A stretch of DNA of 61,159 nt, from the NCBI GenBank assembly GCA_964462635.1, contig CAYWYJ010000006.1, positions 1-61,159 on the forward strand, written 5' to 3'. The DNA is from JBFMAI01 sp964462635 (lineage in GTDB: Bacteria > Planctomycetota > Phycisphaerae > UBA1845 > Fen-1342). This document shows positions 54,915-61,159 of the stretch, piece after piece (within the stretch, counting starts at the first letter, position 1; the number at the start of each line of letters is the position of its first letter). The notes beneath the pieces were generated by a model. The model saw only the letters and a list, made by a program, of their open reading frames with translations. It had not been told where the DNA came from and ran no database searches. Made by a program: the position numbers and the translations under genes.

Positions 54915-56759
54915 CTACAGCCGCGCCTCCCACACCGTCAGCACGACCTCTCCGTCCTGACGAGTGAATTGCGCTGTGGCCGTCCCCAGCGGGCGTTCGC
55001 GCGGCCGCAGAATGAGGAAGACGTGGTCGTCGCGGCCGTTGTCCCGCAGCGCGGACAGCAGCCCGTCGCGCTCCGCCTGGTGCAAGAAATGGAACTTGCC
55101 GAAGCGGACGCACCGGTCCCACGCTCCGTCGGGCACGTACTCGCGGGGTTCGCCGAACCAGCGCGCGGGGTCATATTGCAGCGCGACGAGCACGACCAGG
55201 TACGGCTTGTTGAAGTCCGCCTCGGTACAGACGACCGCGTCCGTCGCATCCAGCCTCGGCCGCAGCCACGCGCACGCTTCCATCAGGTCCACATGGTGGC
55301 CGTGATAGACCGTGGTCTGGTGCGGCCGCGTGGCGAAGTACTGGTACAGAAACGCCCCCGTTTCCCAGGCGGTCGGCCCGCCCCAGGCCGCCGCCGCCGC
55401 CGTCGTCCAGCCGAGCAGGCCCCGACGGACCAGGGCGCCGGCGGCGCCGGTCAGCCCAATGGCGGCCAGCAGCACCAGCGCCCACAGTCCCGCCGAACTG
55501 CGCAGCGCGTGCAGACTGTGATGCCAGTTCAGGCAATCGGCGACGGGGTAGAGCGCCACGGCGACGAGCAGCACCCGGGCCGCCGGCGACTCGCGCCAGC
55601 GCCGCACGCTGACCACCAGTCCCACCGCCAGCAGGGGCAGGGAGTACCACGGCATGAAACCCGTGCCGGCGGACCAGGCGATTTCGTCCACGTCGCCGCG
55701 GACCAACAGGAAGTGCGGGCCGAAGTGACCGGCGTAGCGCATGGCGACACGCTGGAAGCGCGTGGCCACCCCGTCGGTCGGTTCCCACAGCCGCGTCATC
55801 CAGCCGCGCCGACCGATCCGCTCCGGCTCCGTGATGTGCTTGTACGCCAGGGGACCGAAAGTGGCCGCGAACATCACCAGCCACGCCGCCGTCGCAACGA
55901 TCCCACGTCGGGCGGCGGAGCGAGCATCCGTGCCCCGACCGCTCAGGAGGGCGAGGCTCCCGCCGAGCCGCGGCTCGCCGGGAGACTCGCCCTCCCCTTC
56001 CGTGCCCTGCGGCTCGGCAGGAGCCTCGCCCTCCCGTTCCGCGCCGCGCGGCTGTGAATGGCCAGAGAGCAGCCCCGGCCACCGCCGCCCCGTGACAACC
56101 ACCAGTCCCACCAGCAGCGCCGGCACGAACAGACGCACCGCCGGGTAGCCGTAGCAGACGAGTCCCGCGACCAGCCCGGCCACGGCGGCCCGCCCAGCTC
56201 GCGACGGCGACGGCGACTCGCCCGGTGGCAGCCCCGCCCACACCAGGGCCAGCAGCGGCAGCGCGGTGAGCAGCGGAGTCAGCGACGCCTCGTGCCCCCA
56301 CCGGCTCATCTGGATGTGCGTGGGGTTGACGGCGAGCAGGGCGGCGGCCGCCAGGCCGACCCCGCGTCCGAACAACCGCGCCGCGAGGGCATAGAGCACG
56401 ACGATGGTCGCCACGCCGGCAACCGCGGCCGGCAAGCGCGTGGTCCAGACGTTGAGGCCGCCGACGGCCTGGAACGGAATCAGGACGTAGGCGTAGAGCG
56501 TGCTGCGATACTCACCCATCGCCCGCATGCAGAACACGGGCCACCGCTCACCCCACTGGTCCCGGCCGGTCTTCAGCAGGCACCACGCATTCCACGCGTT
56601 GCACGCCTCGTCCTGATTCAACCCCGGAGGGGCCGACGTCAGCCCCGGCAGTCGCAGCGCGGCGCCGATCACGACCACGACCGCCAGCGCGGCCAGCGTC
56701 CGGCCGCGGCGACGTGACCGGTCGTTTGACAGCGCGTCGCGTGCGTCGTCCGCGAACAT
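54915..56759 (-). CDS. GT39/ArnT-like membrane glycosyltransferase with in-frame repeat
   Basis: A 614-residue polytopic inner-membrane protein with about ten hydrophobic helices (TLAALAVVVVIGAALRL, AVAGVATIVVLYALAARL and others). The first periplasmic loop has LNQDEACNAW, with the acidic D-E pair expected in GT-C (PMT/ArnT) enzymes, and LNVWTTRLPAAVAG. Such enzymes transfer sugars from polyprenyl phosphate to lipid or protein. The soluble C-terminus (~480-614) is alpha/beta-like. Residues ~237-273 (REGEAPAEPQGTEGEGESPG...) are encoded by a family A repeat in frame, in a loop between helices. The acceptor is unknown. Confidence 0.87.
   Translation of the reverse strand: MFADDARDALSNDRSRRRGRTLAALAVVVVIGAALRLPGLTSAPPGLNQDEACNAWNAWCLLKTGRDQWGERWPVFCMRAMGEYRSTLYAYVLIPFQAVGGLNVWTTRLPAAVAGVATIVVLYALAARLFGRGVGLAAAALLAVNPTHIQMSRWGHEASLTPLLTALPLLALVWAGLPPGESPSPSRAGRAAVAGLVAGLVCYGYPAVRLFVPALLVGLVVVTGRRWPGLLSGHSQPRGAEREGEAPAEPQGTEGEGESPGEPRLGGSLALLSGRGTDARSAARRGIVATAAWLVMFAATFGPLAYKHITEPERIGRRGWMTRLWEPTDGVATRFQRVAMRYAGHFGPHFLLVRGDVDEIAWSAGTGFMPWYSLPLLAVGLVVSVRRWRESPAARVLLVAVALYPVADCLNWHHSLHALRSSAGLWALVLLAAIGLTGAAGALVRRGLLGWTTAAAAAWGGPTAWETGAFLYQYFATRPHQTTVYHGHHVDLMEACAWLRPRLDATDAVVCTEADFNKPYLVVLVALQYDPARWFGEPREYVPDGAWDRCVRFGKFHFLHQAERDGLLSALRDNGRDDHVFLILRPRERPLGTATAQFTRQDGEVVLTVWEARL
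55945..56036. repeat. Family A core repeats inside the glycosyltransferase gene (A8)
   Basis: AGGAGGGCGAGGCTCCCGCC...CTCGCCCTCCCC and GCGGCTCGGCAGGAGCCTCG...CCCTCCCG in tandem, without terminal AAATGGG repeats. They code for the Glu/Gly/Pro/Ala-rich loop at residues ~237-273. Confidence 0.8.
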
Positions 56760-56829
56760 GGCCCGATGCTACCGGTGGCCGGACGGCGGGCCAAGCGAGG
56801 GCGGTTTGCCGCGGCTGCGCGGCTCCCCG

Positions 56830-56835
56830 TATGAT
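56830..56835 (+). promoter_or_regulatory. Putative -10 box (TATGAT) abutting the der start
   Basis: TATGAT ends 7 nt before ATG 56843; it includes an in-frame ATG at 56831 that is therefore unlikely to be the start. It implies a leaderless transcript. Confidence 0.4.
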
Positions 56836-56842
56836 CCGGCAC

Positions 56843-58174
56843 ATGGCGCTGCCGCTGGTCGTCATCGTCGGTCGCCCGAACGTGGGCAAGAGCTCGCTGC
56901 TGAACGCCCTGCGCCGCGCCCGCGTCAGCATCGTCGATCCGCGGGCCGGGATCACGCGCGACCGCGTCAGCGTGCTCGTCCGGCACAACGAGCGGTATTT
57001 CGAGCTGGTGGACACCGGCGGCATCGGGCTGGTGGACGACGATCACCTGGAGGCCCAGGTCGAGGAGCAGATTCGCTTCGCCATCGAACGGGCGACGGTG
57101 ATCCTGTTCGTCGTCGATGCCTCGGCGGACCCGACCGCGCTCGACGTGGAGGTCGCCCAGCGGCTGCGACAGACCGACAAGCCGGTGGTCGTTGTCGCCA
57201 ACAAGGTGGACGACCCGCGGCACGAGCCCCAGGCGGCTGCGTTCATCCGCCTCGGTCACGGCCCGCCGATCTGCACGTCGGCCCTGCACGGCGGCGGGCG
57301 GACGGAACTGCTGGACCGTGTGGTGGAGCTGCTGGGCGATGCCGCGGCAATGGAGGGGCCGGCCGCGCCCGTGATGAAGCTCGCCATCGTCGGCAAGCGC
57401 AACGCCGGCAAGAGCACGCTGGTCAACGCCCTGGCCGGCGAGGAGCGGATGATCGTCAGCGAGATTCCCGGTACCACGCGGGACGCGGTCGATGTCCGCT
57501 TCGAGCGCGACGGACGTTCGTTCGTGGCGATTGACACCGCGGGCGTGCGGAAGAAGTCGAGCATGAACGACATCGACTTCTATTCGCACACGCGGGCCCT
57601 GAAGTCCATCCGCCGGGCCGACGTCGTCCTGCTGTTGATCGAATCCCTGGTCCCCGTGGCGGAAGTGGACTTGAAGCTGGCGGCGGCCGTACTGGAGGAA
57701 TACAAGCCGGTGGTCCTGGCCGTGACGAAGTGGGACCTGGCCCGTGACAAAGCGACAGCGGCGGAGTTCGGCGAGTACCTGACGCGCGTGCTGCCGGCGC
57801 TGAACTTCGCGCCCGTGGTCTTCCTGGCGGCCCGCACCGGCGAGAACGTCCAGGGCGCGGTGGACGTCGCCCTGTCGCTGCACGCCCAGGCCAACATTCG
57901 GCTACCGACCGCCGGTCTGAACGAGGTGCTGCAAGAGATTCTCGCCTTGCGCGGCCCCAGTCCCAAGCGCGGCACCAAACCCCTCAAGATCTACTACGCC
58001 ACGCAGGTCGCCGTCGCCCCGCCGACGATCGTCCTCTTCTGCAACCAGCCGCGTCTGGTGCGGGAGGACTACCGCCGGTTCCTCCTGAACCGGCTCCGGG
58101 AACGGACGCCGTTCAAGGAGGTCCCGGTACGCCTATGGTTTCGCCCGCGCGGGCGGGAGCGGCCGCCGGCGTGA
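56843..58174 (+). CDS. der: Ribosome biogenesis GTPase Der (EngA)
   Basis: A 443-residue essential double GTPase for 50S assembly. The first G domain holds GRPNVGKSSLLNAL (9-22), DTGGIGLV and ANKVDDP. The second holds GKRNAGKSTLVNAL (~185), DTAGVRKKS and TKWDLA. A C-terminal KH-like domain (~350-440) ends in the basic tail FRPRGRERPPA. The second P-loop reads GKRNAGKS, not the more usual GRPNVGKS, but all key residues remain. ATG 56843 is preferred; the next upstream ATG lies within a putative -10 box. Confidence 0.97.
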   Translation: MALPLVVIVGRPNVGKSSLLNALRRARVSIVDPRAGITRDRVSVLVRHNERYFELVDTGGIGLVDDDHLEAQVEEQIRFAIERATVILFVVDASADPTALDVEVAQRLRQTDKPVVVVANKVDDPRHEPQAAAFIRLGHGPPICTSALHGGGRTELLDRVVELLGDAAAMEGPAAPVMKLAIVGKRNAGKSTLVNALAGEERMIVSEIPGTTRDAVDVRFERDGRSFVAIDTAGVRKKSSMNDIDFYSHTRALKSIRRADVVLLLIESLVPVAEVDLKLAAAVLEEYKPVVLAVTKWDLARDKATAAEFGEYLTRVLPALNFAPVVFLAARTGENVQGAVDVALSLHAQANIRLPTAGLNEVLQEILALRGPSPKRGTKPLKIYYATQVAVAPPTIVLFCNQPRLVREDYRRFLLNRLRERTPFKEVPVRLWFRPRGRERPPA

Positions 58175-58198
58175 GCTTGCGGGCGGCCCGGCGCGCGT

Positions 58199-58204
58199 GA
58201 TAAT
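58199..58204 (+). promoter_or_regulatory. Putative -10 box (GATAAT, in TGATAATGG)
   Basis: GATAAT lies 29 nt upstream of ATG 58234, just past the der stop, giving a leader of about 20 nt that contains the GAGGG ribosome site. Confidence 0.35.
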
Positions 58205-58233
58205 GGAGTGACGCGGACCGACGAGGGTTGGCG

Positions 58234-58755
58234 ATGACGATTCAGTTCCACTGCGAGCACTGCGGCAAGCAAGTCAAGACGGCGCGCGAGCACGCGGGCA
58301 AGCGGGGCAAGTGCCCGCACTGCCACCAGTCGGTCTACATCCCGACGCCCCCCGAGGAGCTTGAACCGCTGCGCCTGGCCCCCGTCGATGAGACGGCCGA
58401 GCAGGAGAAGCGCCGGTTGGAGGAGGAGACGCGGGCCCTGACGCGCGCGTTGCAGGCGGAGCACGCGGACGTGCCCCCCGAACCCCCGGAACGGGGGTTG
58501 CCCCTGGAGCCGCTGGGGGACGCCCGGCTCACGCACGACATGGAGCTCCTCATCGTGGACTACGTGGTGGCGATGTCCGAGGGGCGGCTGCCGGACGCCG
58601 AGAAGATCGCCGAGGACATTCACGCCAACTGGGAGCTGGCGGCGGAGTGCGTGCAGCGGATCACGATGGACGAACTGCCCCCCGCGCGCCTGGCGAAGGT
58701 CCCCCGGCCGCTGCTCAACGGCTTCCTGAAGCAACTGCGTGAACACGCCCGCTGA
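58234..58755 (+). CDS. Zinc-ribbon protein of unknown function
   Basis: A 173-residue protein. The N-terminal zinc ribbon CEHCGKQVKTAREHAGKRGKCPHC (split CxxC...CxxC, residues ~7-30) is common at the start of planctomycete cytoplasmic and membrane proteins. A charged helical linker (EQEKRRLEEETRALTRALQ) and a C-terminal helical domain (HDMELLIVDYVVAMSEGRLPDAEKIAEDIHANWELAAECVQRI) follow. No enzyme signature is visible. GAGGG upstream supports ATG 58234; a TTG at 58228 is less likely. It sits between der and bipA, both ribosome-linked GTPases. Confidence 0.8.
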   Translation: MTIQFHCEHCGKQVKTAREHAGKRGKCPHCHQSVYIPTPPEELEPLRLAPVDETAEQEKRRLEEETRALTRALQAEHADVPPEPPERGLPLEPLGDARLTHDMELLIVDYVVAMSEGRLPDAEKIAEDIHANWELAAECVQRITMDELPPARLAKVPRPLLNGFLKQLREHAR

Positions 58756-58927
58756 CGGCCGTCCCCCTCCCTCCAGGAGCACCTATCCGAACCCCGCACG
58801 CATAGCAACAGGCCCAGGAAGCGGGGGCAGGTCACGCTGGGCTACTCCTGCGGCTCCTGCACCATCATGCGCGCCTTCGGCGACATGTGTGCCGAGCCAG
58901 CGGGGCTCATCGGTTTCCGGCTCGGCG

Positions 58928-58944
58928 ACCGCCCTTCGGGCGGT
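58928..58944 (+). terminator. UUCG-type hairpin between the zinc-ribbon and bipA genes
   Basis: ACCGCCC TTC GGGCGGT forms a 7-bp stem with a tight loop. TTGCC follows, not a long T-run, so termination strength is uncertain. The rest of the 265-bp gap shows nothing else clear. Confidence 0.4.
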
Positions 58945-59020
58945 TGCCACCACCGCTTCTGGGCTGGATCATGTGCTGACGGGGGACGCAGCGGGCCTCA
59001 GTGCAAGGCGACCCACCCGC

Positions 59021-60838
59021 ATGAGTGAAACGCAACCCCGGATTCGCAACGTCGCGATCATCGCGCACGTCGATCATGGAAAGACCACCCTCGTGGACCA
59101 GCTCCTGCGCCAGAGCGGCCAGTTCCGCGCCGGCCAGCTCAAGGGCGAGCGCATCCTCGACTCCAACGACCTGGAACGCGAACGCGGCATCACCATCCTC
59201 GCCAAGAACATCGCCATCACCTACCACGACACCCGGATCAACCTCATCGACACGCCCGGCCACGCCGACTTCGGCGGGGAGGTCGAGCGCGTGCTCACGA
59301 TGGCCGACGGCTGTCTCCTGCTCGTGGACGCCTTCGAGGGCCCCATGCCCCAGACCACCTTCGTCCTGCGCAAGGCGCTGGAGTACGGCCTGCGGCCCAT
59401 CGTCGTCATCAACAAGATCGACCGGCCGGGCGCCCGCTGCCGGGACGTGCGCGACGAGGTACTCGACCTCTTCATCGAGTTGGGCGTCGGCGAGAGCGAG
59501 CTCGATTTCCCCACCGTGTACACTTCGGCCACCGAGGGCTACGCCACGCTCGATCCGGACGACCGGACCGACAGCGTGCGCGCGCTGTTTGACGCCATTC
59601 TCGCGCACGTGCCGCCGCCCAAGGGCGATCCGGCGGCCCCGCTCCAGATGCTGATCGCCGCCCTCGATTACAGCGACTACGTGGGGCGCATCGGCGTCGG
59701 CCGCGTGTACGCCGGCACGGTCCGCGCGGGCCACACCGTCGCGGTGCTGCACCGCGACGGTTCGCGCCAGGACGAACGCATCCGCGAGTTGCACCTCTTC
59801 GACGGGCTGGGCCGGCGGCCGGTGGAGGAGGTGGCGGCCGGCGACCTCTGCGCGGTCGTCGGGCTGGAATCCGTGGACATTGGCGACACGCTCGCGGACC
59901 CACAGGACCCTCGTCCGCTCCCCCTCATCGCGATCGAGGAACCGACGCTGCACATGACTTTCCGCGTGAACGACTCCCCGTTCGCGGGCCGCGCGGGCAA
60001 GTTCCTCACCAGCCGCCACATCTGGGACCGGCTCGTCCGCGAGAAGCAGCACAACGTCGCCTTGCGCATCGCGCCCGGCCACACGCCGGAGGAGTTCCAC
60101 GTCGCCGGTCGCGGGCTGCTGCACTTGTCCATCCTGGTCGAGAACATGCGCCGCGAGGGATACGAGTTGGCGGTGGGCAAGCCGCGGGTGATCTACCGGG
60201 AATCCGCCGGCCGCAAGACCGAGCCCATCGAGCTGTGCGTCGTCGATGTCCCCACCGAGCACGTCGGGCCGGTCATGGAACACATGGGCCACCGCCGCGG
60301 CGTCTGCCGGAAGATGGAAGCCCGCGGCGGCCGAACGTATCTGGAGTTTCTCGTCCCGTCGCGCGGTCTGATCGGGCTGCGCACGCGGTTGCTCAACGCC
60401 ACGTACGGGACGATTGTCATGCACCACAACTTCCACGAATACGAGTTCCTGCGCGGGGCCATCCCCGGCCGCACCAACGGCGTCCTGGTCGCCAGCGAAG
60501 GCGGCCAGGTGACGGCATATGCCCTCGATCAGCTCAAGGACCGCGGCGACTTCTTCGTGGCCCCGGGCGACCCGGTCTACGAGGGCCAGGTGGTCGGCGA
60601 GCACTGCCGCGAGAACGACATCCCGGTGAACATCTGCCGCGGCAAGAAGCTGACCAACATCCGCGCCGCGTCGGCCGACAAGACGGTGGTGCTCAAGCCG
60701 CCGCGCGAGCTGACGCTCGAGATCGCGCTGGAGTTCATCGAGGCCGACGAGCTGGTGGAAGTCACGCCGACGGCGCTGCGGCTGCGCAAGCGGTACCTGA
60801 AGGAAGTGGAGCGCAAGCGCGCCAATCGGGCGACGTAG
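59021..60838 (+). CDS. typA: Translational GTPase BipA (TypA)
   Basis: A 605-residue ribosome-binding GTPase active in stress and 50S assembly. The G domain carries AHVDHGKTTLVDQLL (G1), the switch/G2 region RERGITILAKN, DTPGHADFGGEVERVL (G3) and INKIDRPGARC (G4). Domains II, III and V follow, and the C-terminal domain has PSRGLIGLRTRLLNATYGTIVMHHNFHEYE and KLTNIRAASADKTVVLKPPRELTLEIALEFI, characteristic of BipA. Length is standard. AAGGCG is ~12 nt upstream of the ATG. lepA lies tail to tail with it. Confidence 0.97.
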   Translation: MSETQPRIRNVAIIAHVDHGKTTLVDQLLRQSGQFRAGQLKGERILDSNDLERERGITILAKNIAITYHDTRINLIDTPGHADFGGEVERVLTMADGCLLLVDAFEGPMPQTTFVLRKALEYGLRPIVVINKIDRPGARCRDVRDEVLDLFIELGVGESELDFPTVYTSATEGYATLDPDDRTDSVRALFDAILAHVPPPKGDPAAPLQMLIAALDYSDYVGRIGVGRVYAGTVRAGHTVAVLHRDGSRQDERIRELHLFDGLGRRPVEEVAAGDLCAVVGLESVDIGDTLADPQDPRPLPLIAIEEPTLHMTFRVNDSPFAGRAGKFLTSRHIWDRLVREKQHNVALRIAPGHTPEEFHVAGRGLLHLSILVENMRREGYELAVGKPRVIYRESAGRKTEPIELCVVDVPTEHVGPVMEHMGHRRGVCRKMEARGGRTYLEFLVPSRGLIGLRTRLLNATYGTIVMHHNFHEYEFLRGAIPGRTNGVLVASEGGQVTAYALDQLKDRGDFFVAPGDPVYEGQVVGEHCRENDIPVNICRGKKLTNIRAASADKTVVLKPPRELTLEIALEFIEADELVEVTPTALRLRKRYLKEVERKRANRAT

Positions 60839-60875
60839 CGAATCTGCACGGGATGTGGTGTAGCCGTTGTCCGGC

Positions 60876-60945
60876 CCCCCCTCCCTCTCAGGTCGCCGCG
60901 GCGACTCGCTGTGGCGAGGAGGCGTTGGGGGAGAGTCGAGCCCCC
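60876..60945. repeat. Family F hairpin repeat with nested 26-nt insertion (copy F4)
   Basis: CCCCCCTCCCTCTCA is continued by GG TCGCCGCGGCGACTCGC..., about 26 extra nt, then GAGGCGTTGGGGGAG. Compared with F3, which has CTCTCA joined directly to GGGAGGGGTTGGGGGAG, the insertion is clear. Its sequence is nearly the complement of the 27-nt insertion at 30341-30367. It lies between the convergent bipA and lepA genes. Confidence 0.85.
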
Positions 60946-60992
60946 CGGGCCGAGCGATCCTCGCCTCTCGCCGAACCCCCGCCGCCGCCGGC

Positions 60993-61159
60993 TCACTCCT
61001 CCGGCTCGAGCACCGTCATGAACGCCTTCTGGGGAATGTCCACCCGCCCGATGGTCTTCATCCGCTTCTTGCCCTCCTTCTGCTTCTCCAGCAGCTTCCG
61101 CTTCCGCGTCACGTCGCCGCCGTAGCACTTGGCCGTCACGTTCTTGCGGAACGGCTTGA
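60993..61159 (-). CDS. lepA: Elongation factor 4 (LepA), C-terminal end (partial)
   Basis: The frame enters from the right edge and ends at a TGA (60993-60995), giving the last 55 codons. KPFRKNVTAKCYGGDVTRKRKLLEKQKEGKKRMK over the first ~34 residues is the invariant C-terminal signature of LepA/EF4, the ribosomal back-translocase; IPQKAFMTVLEPEE closes the protein. It is convergent with bipA, 154 bp apart. Confidence 0.96.
   Translation of the reverse strand, partial: KPFRKNVTAKCYGGDVTRKRKLLEKQKEGKKRMKTIGRVDIPQKAFMTVLEPEE

Noticed and set aside
58756..59020. Small gene in the gap before typA (reads with Cys-rich YSCGSCTIMRAF-like peptide)
   Set aside because: A short run of plausible codons exists but without a start, ribosome site or stop in a sensible place; it could be a remnant and cannot be supported.
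1..61159. tRNA, rRNA or integrase/attachment sites
   Set aside because: No cloverleaf, rRNA segment, integrase or direct-repeat boundary was recognised by reading. A tRNAscan or Infernal run would settle this.

Overview
The window is GC-rich DNA from a Planctomycetota bacterium, most likely of the Phycisphaerae type. The lineage call rests on three things. Secreted proteins end in short calcium-binding tails of the GDxNxDGxVDFGDINPFV kind. Anti-sigma, HAF-repeat, FG-GAP and DUF5658 proteins are present. Non-coding DNA is full of short GC-rich palindromic repeats. No rRNA, tRNA, CRISPR array, transposase or phage gene was seen. Genes are mostly housekeeping or secreted, in short operons on both strands.

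Layout. 1-5.7 kb: start of a secreted protein, an M14 carboxypeptidase, an amidohydrolase, and an ECF sigma factor overlapping its membrane anti-sigma partner. 5.9-9.5 kb (minus): RNase H-like YprB protein, thiamine-phosphate synthase, a DUF5658 membrane protein and an EEP-fold lipoprotein. 9.6-12.8 kb (plus): mutM, asparagine synthetase and an orphan FliN-like protein. 13.9-20 kb: a two-gene RND exporter followed by a GT9 glycosyltransferase. 20.1-26.5 kb: secreted or lipid-anchored proteins (FG-GAP, HAF, periplasmic-binding-like, Ser/Thr/Gly-rich) and a small LiaF-like protein. 26.7-30 kb: GH65 phosphorylase and serine acetyltransferase. 30.4-36.8 kb (minus): hpf, EIIA, HPr, EI, DUF2344 and RNase E/G, a permease-free regulatory PTS with ribosome hibernation and RNA decay genes. 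37.4-45.8 kb: LacI regulator, redoxin/TPR protein and a 1645-residue secreted protein. 45.9-53.8 kb: a light/stress cluster of photolyase, two SDR epimerases, DUF378, fasciclin protein and GTP cyclohydrolase I, divergent from a CarH-like regulator. 53.9 kb to the end: sugar isomerase, membrane glycosyltransferase, Der GTPase, zinc-ribbon protein, BipA and the LepA C-terminus.

Two things stand out. The first is the density and nesting of palindromic repeat families. One family is MITE-like, 107 or 134 bp long, with terminal inverted repeats. Other families sit in frame inside photolyase, a GT9 and a GT39 gene. Insertions of 26-27 nt occur inside copies of three different repeat families. The second is the CarH-like regulator. 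It keeps the capping-helix residues of the B12 photoreceptor but has Tyr where the cobalt-ligating His should be. Its promoter overlaps three phased TGCACG repeats.
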